From JAGVIE01 sp964520905 (GTDB lineage: Bacteria > Bacteroidota > Ignavibacteria > UBA10030 > SZUA-254): a stretch of 64,000 nucleotides of DNA. Below the pieces are notes generated by a model. The model saw only the letters and a program-made list of their open reading frames with translations. It had not been told where the DNA came from and ran no database searches. Positions 61,747 through 64,000 of the stretch are shown in pieces; the stretch's first letter is position 1, and each line of letters starts with the position of its first letter. The translations under genes and the position numbers were made by a program. The stretch lies in assembly GCA_964520905.1 (NCBI GenBank), contig CAZFQL010000011.1, forward strand, positions 1-64,000, given 5' to 3'.

Positions 61747-62457
61747 ATGAAAACAATCAGCGTTTACTTGGGCATCTTATTTTTTCTGTTTACTACGTCT
61801 TATAGTCAAACAGAAAAGAGAATAACGGCAACTGACTCAGTCATTACCCAGAAAGAGCAAGCTGCTTTAACTCCGCAGCGAGTATTAGATTTGCTTGAGG
61901 AAGGCAACAGACGGTTTGTTGAACAAAAGCCGACTCTAAAAGATTTCCAACAACAGGTATCGCAGACTTCAAAAGGACAATACCCTATGGCAATTATCTT
62001 GAGTTGCATTGACTCGAGAACGGCATCCGAAATAATTTTTGACCAGGGGCTTGGCGATATCTTTAGTGCACGAATAGCGGGTAATTTCGTGAATGACGAT
62101 ATACTTGGCAGCATGGAATTTGCATGCAAGGTAACAGGGTCTAAACTCATTCTCATTGTTGGACACACAAATTGTGGCGCAATAAAAGGCGCTTGCGACA
62201 ATGTTGAGCTTGGCAATCTCACCCACGTTATCAAAGAGATCAAACCTGCCGTGGAATCAGTGACTGGCGTGCATGGAGAACGTAACTCCCATAATCACGA
62301 CTTTGTTGAAAAAGTATCCAAACAAAATGTATTGTTGGCAATTAACGAAATAAGAGACAAGAGCAAAATCCTCAAGGAGATGGAATCTTCGGGGGCAATA
62401 AATATTTTAGGCGCTATGCACAACTTAGAAACCGGCGAAGTGGAGTTTTACAAGTAA
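61747..62457 (+). CDS. Exported beta-class carbonic anhydrase
   Basis: 236 aa. Signal peptide (MKTISVYLGILFFLFTTSYSQ). Zinc site Cys-x-Asp-x-Arg in LSCIDSRTAS, then GHTNCGAIKG with His and Cys; ARIAGNFVNDDILGSMEFA completes the beta-CA pattern. Interconverts CO2 and bicarbonate, here in the periplasm. AAGGAG precedes the ATG. It stands alone, with its own leader. Exported beta-CAs are less common than cytosolic ones. Confidence 0.92.
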   Translation: MKTISVYLGILFFLFTTSYSQTEKRITATDSVITQKEQAALTPQRVLDLLEEGNRRFVEQKPTLKDFQQQVSQTSKGQYPMAIILSCIDSRTASEIIFDQGLGDIFSARIAGNFVNDDILGSMEFACKVTGSKLILIVGHTNCGAIKGACDNVELGNLTHVIKEIKPAVESVTGVHGERNSHNHDFVEKVSKQNVLLAINEIRDKSKILKEMESSGAINILGAMHNLETGEVEFYK

Positions 62458-62488
62458 TCTTCATTCGCAACAGTTGTTTAGCATTTAA

Positions 62489-62638
62489 ATCGAACCATTA
62501 CAAAAATATAAATCAATTGTAGTTCAGATTAATTTAGATAGAACTGAATTGAGTGTTCAAGCGGATGACGTGCTGCTTGGGGAATCGGGCAAGATTCTCC
62601 CAAAACTTATTGACGCCTGTTATCAAAAAAACAAATAG
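62489..62638 (+). pseudogene. Possible decayed C-terminal coding remnant
   Basis: A stop-bounded frame of 49 codons without a start reads protein-like: IVVQINLDRTELSVQADDV, then LLGESGKILPKLIDACYQK and TAG. It ends 10 bases before the pyruvate kinase ATG. Family not recognised. Could be the end of a gene whose start was lost, or chance. Confidence 0.35.
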
Positions 62639-62648
62639 GTAAAAAAAT

Positions 62649-64000
62649 ATGAAACGCGATAGAAATCCATTCGCCAAAACAAAAATCGTCTGCACACTCG
62701 GACCGGCTTCACAGCAGCCGAAAACGATTGCCGCAATGATTCACGCCGGCATGGATGCGGCACGCATAAATTTTTCACACGGTATTTTCAAGGAACATCT
62801 CGACACGTTCCGAACGCTGAAGAAAGTTGCGCGGGCATTAGGTAGACCAATCACCGTTATTCAGGATCTTCAAGGACCAAAGATACGAATTGGAGATTTA
62901 GCAGCTCCTTCTGTCAATTTAATATCCGGTCAAGTAATCACACTTACAACAAAGGATGAGAAGGGTACGGAAAAACGGCTTTCAACCACTTACCGACATC
63001 TTCCAAAGGATGTAAAAAGGGGGAATCGAATACTCCTTGATGACGGAAAAATTGAATTAAGAGTTATCGGTATTCGAAACAATGAGGTTAGTCTTAAAGT
63101 AGTAACAGGCGGACAACTAACCGCTCATAAAGGAATCAATTTGCCGGGAGTGACGATCTCAGAGCCATCGCTAACGGAAAAAGATAAAGAAGATTTGGAA
63201 TTTTCCTTCGAGCATGATATCGATTATATCGCCCTTTCGTTTGTTCGGCGAGCACAGGATATTGCAGTGCTTCGGGATTATATTTCAAAGAACGTCCCAA
63301 AAGGAAAAGAAATCTCCATTATCGCAAAGATTGAAAAAGGCGAGGCGATTTCAAACATTGATGAAATTTTAAAAGCGGCAGATGCGGTGATGGTTGCCCG
63401 CGGTGATCTTGGGGTTGAATTGCCAACAGAGGAAATACCGATTCTTCAGAAAATGATCGTAAGGAAATGCAACGAGCTTGGAAAACCGGTCATCATTGCA
63501 ACACAGATGTTGGAATCGATGATTGCTAATCCACGACCAACCAGAGCGGAAGCGAGCGATGTTGCGAATGCTGTTCTCGACGGTGCAGATGCAGTAATGC
63601 TTAGTGGAGAAACATCCATCGGGAAATATCCTGTCGATGCTGTGCGGGTGATGGATAATATCATTCGGAAGGCGGAGGAGCAAATTAAGAAATATCGACA
63701 CTACAATCCGAATGAATTTTCATCGACACATGAATATGATTCACTCTGTCGCTCGGCGTGTGTATTAGCTGAGAATCTGAACGCCGAAACGATAGTTTCG
63801 GTTACACACTCGGGAACTACGGCAATGCGCGTTGCTAAATACAGACCGGCGGCTAAGATCATTGCAGTTACCAGTACAGAAAAATATATGCGCAAGCTTA
63901 ATCTAATCTGGGGCATCCGCGGATTGGTTGTTAAGAATTTGAAGAAAGATACCGACGCGACATTTAAAAAGATCGAGCAGCAGCTTCTCAAGGAGGGCTA
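62649..64000 (+). CDS. pyk: Pyruvate kinase (3' end outside the window)
   Basis: 450 codons are present without a stop; the window ends within the C-terminal domain. Start MKRDRNPFAKTKIVCTLGPA, then ARINFSHG, IQDLQGPKIRIG, and the family signature around IIAKIEKGEAI with the catalytic Lys and Glu; GDLGVELP and MLESMI follow. Converts phosphoenolpyruvate and ADP to pyruvate and ATP. Ribosome site is weak (AGG about 10 bases upstream). Probably only 20-30 residues are missing. Confidence 0.95.
   Translation, partial: MKRDRNPFAKTKIVCTLGPASQQPKTIAAMIHAGMDAARINFSHGIFKEHLDTFRTLKKVARALGRPITVIQDLQGPKIRIGDLAAPSVNLISGQVITLTTKDEKGTEKRLSTTYRHLPKDVKRGNRILLDDGKIELRVIGIRNNEVSLKVVTGGQLTAHKGINLPGVTISEPSLTEKDKEDLEFSFEHDIDYIALSFVRRAQDIAVLRDYISKNVPKGKEISIIAKIEKGEAISNIDEILKAADAVMVARGDLGVELPTEEIPILQKMIVRKCNELGKPVIIATQMLESMIANPRPTRAEASDVANAVLDGADAVMLSGETSIGKYPVDAVRVMDNIIRKAEEQIKKYRHYNPNEFSSTHEYDSLCRSACVLAENLNAETIVSVTHSGTTAMRVAKYRPAAKIIAVTSTEKYMRKLNLIWGIRGLVVKNLKKDTDATFKKIEQQLLKEG

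Overview
The window looks like a chromosomal segment from a Gram-negative member of the FCB group, most like an Ignavibacteria/Bacteroidota-type lineage. The evidence is a C-terminal type IX secretion sorting domain with the LEQNYPNPFNPST signature (gene at 36056-36919), an LptD outer-membrane assembly protein, a CusCBA-type tripartite pump, SPOR and PilM-like envelope proteins, and a tig-clpP-clpX cluster. Gene density is high and core genes are intact. Five tRNA genes are present (Leu-TAG, Arg-TCT, His-GTG, Glu-TTC, Ala-CGC), none with an encoded CCA. No rRNA or CRISPR array was seen.

Layout. 1-4408 is accessory DNA: the tail of a NACHT/STAND-like protein, a PD-(D/E)XK nuclease-like gene, a RAYT/IS200-type transposase with nested palindromes, and an MNT/HEPN pair sitting between a broken and an intact copy of the start of an aldolase gene. 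4414-20544 is mostly housekeeping: aldolase, ddl, a DivIC/FtsB-like protein, rarA, a ROK kinase and lptD, then clpX/clpP/tig on the other strand, a tRNA cluster, a sugar nucleotidyltransferase, and metK and ahcY separated by a four-helix-bundle (IVS) gene flanked by inverted repeats. 20590-26447 is a defence-like island: an OLD-family ATPase/TOPRIM nuclease and a TIR-TPR protein, each in what looks like an integron-type gene cassette with attC-like sites, next to a CDF metal exporter. No integrase is visible.

26448-37465 is a redox and metal block on the minus strand. It holds an ArsR regulator, a sulfide:quinone-oxidoreductase-like flavoprotein, a redoxin and a c-type cytochrome-like protein, then a PII-like protein next to the heavy-metal RND pump, with two Cys-rich exported proteins and a Met/His-rich T9SS substrate upstream. 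Two MITE-like repeats lie in this block. 37635-47579 holds three exported peptidases (Xaa-Pro aminopeptidase, M28, M2) and a GH130 plus GT4-fusion pair that probably makes or recycles a mannose- or glucose-containing glycan. 47725-49975 is a small restriction-modification locus with two unknown genes. 50105-58233 contains a DUF255 thioredoxin-like protein, tRNA-Ala, response regulators, grpE-dnaJ, a ComEA-like/PilM-like pair, rsmD and coaD. 58474-64000 has catalase, a dihaem cytochrome c peroxidase-like protein, an exported beta carbonic anhydrase and the start of pyruvate kinase.

A recurring oddity is the presence of short broken copies of gene ends: aldolase 5' end, pepP 3' end, M2 peptidase 3' end and recG 5' end. 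Three of the four full-length partners are in this window. Together with palindromic repeats, some inside reading frames, this suggests a chromosome shaped by repeat- and recombination-driven insertion. The best candidates for less-described biology are the cassette-borne TIR-TPR/OLD pair, the MNT/HEPN insertion with its tandem operator, and the NACHT-tail/PD-(D/E)XK pair cut by the left edge.
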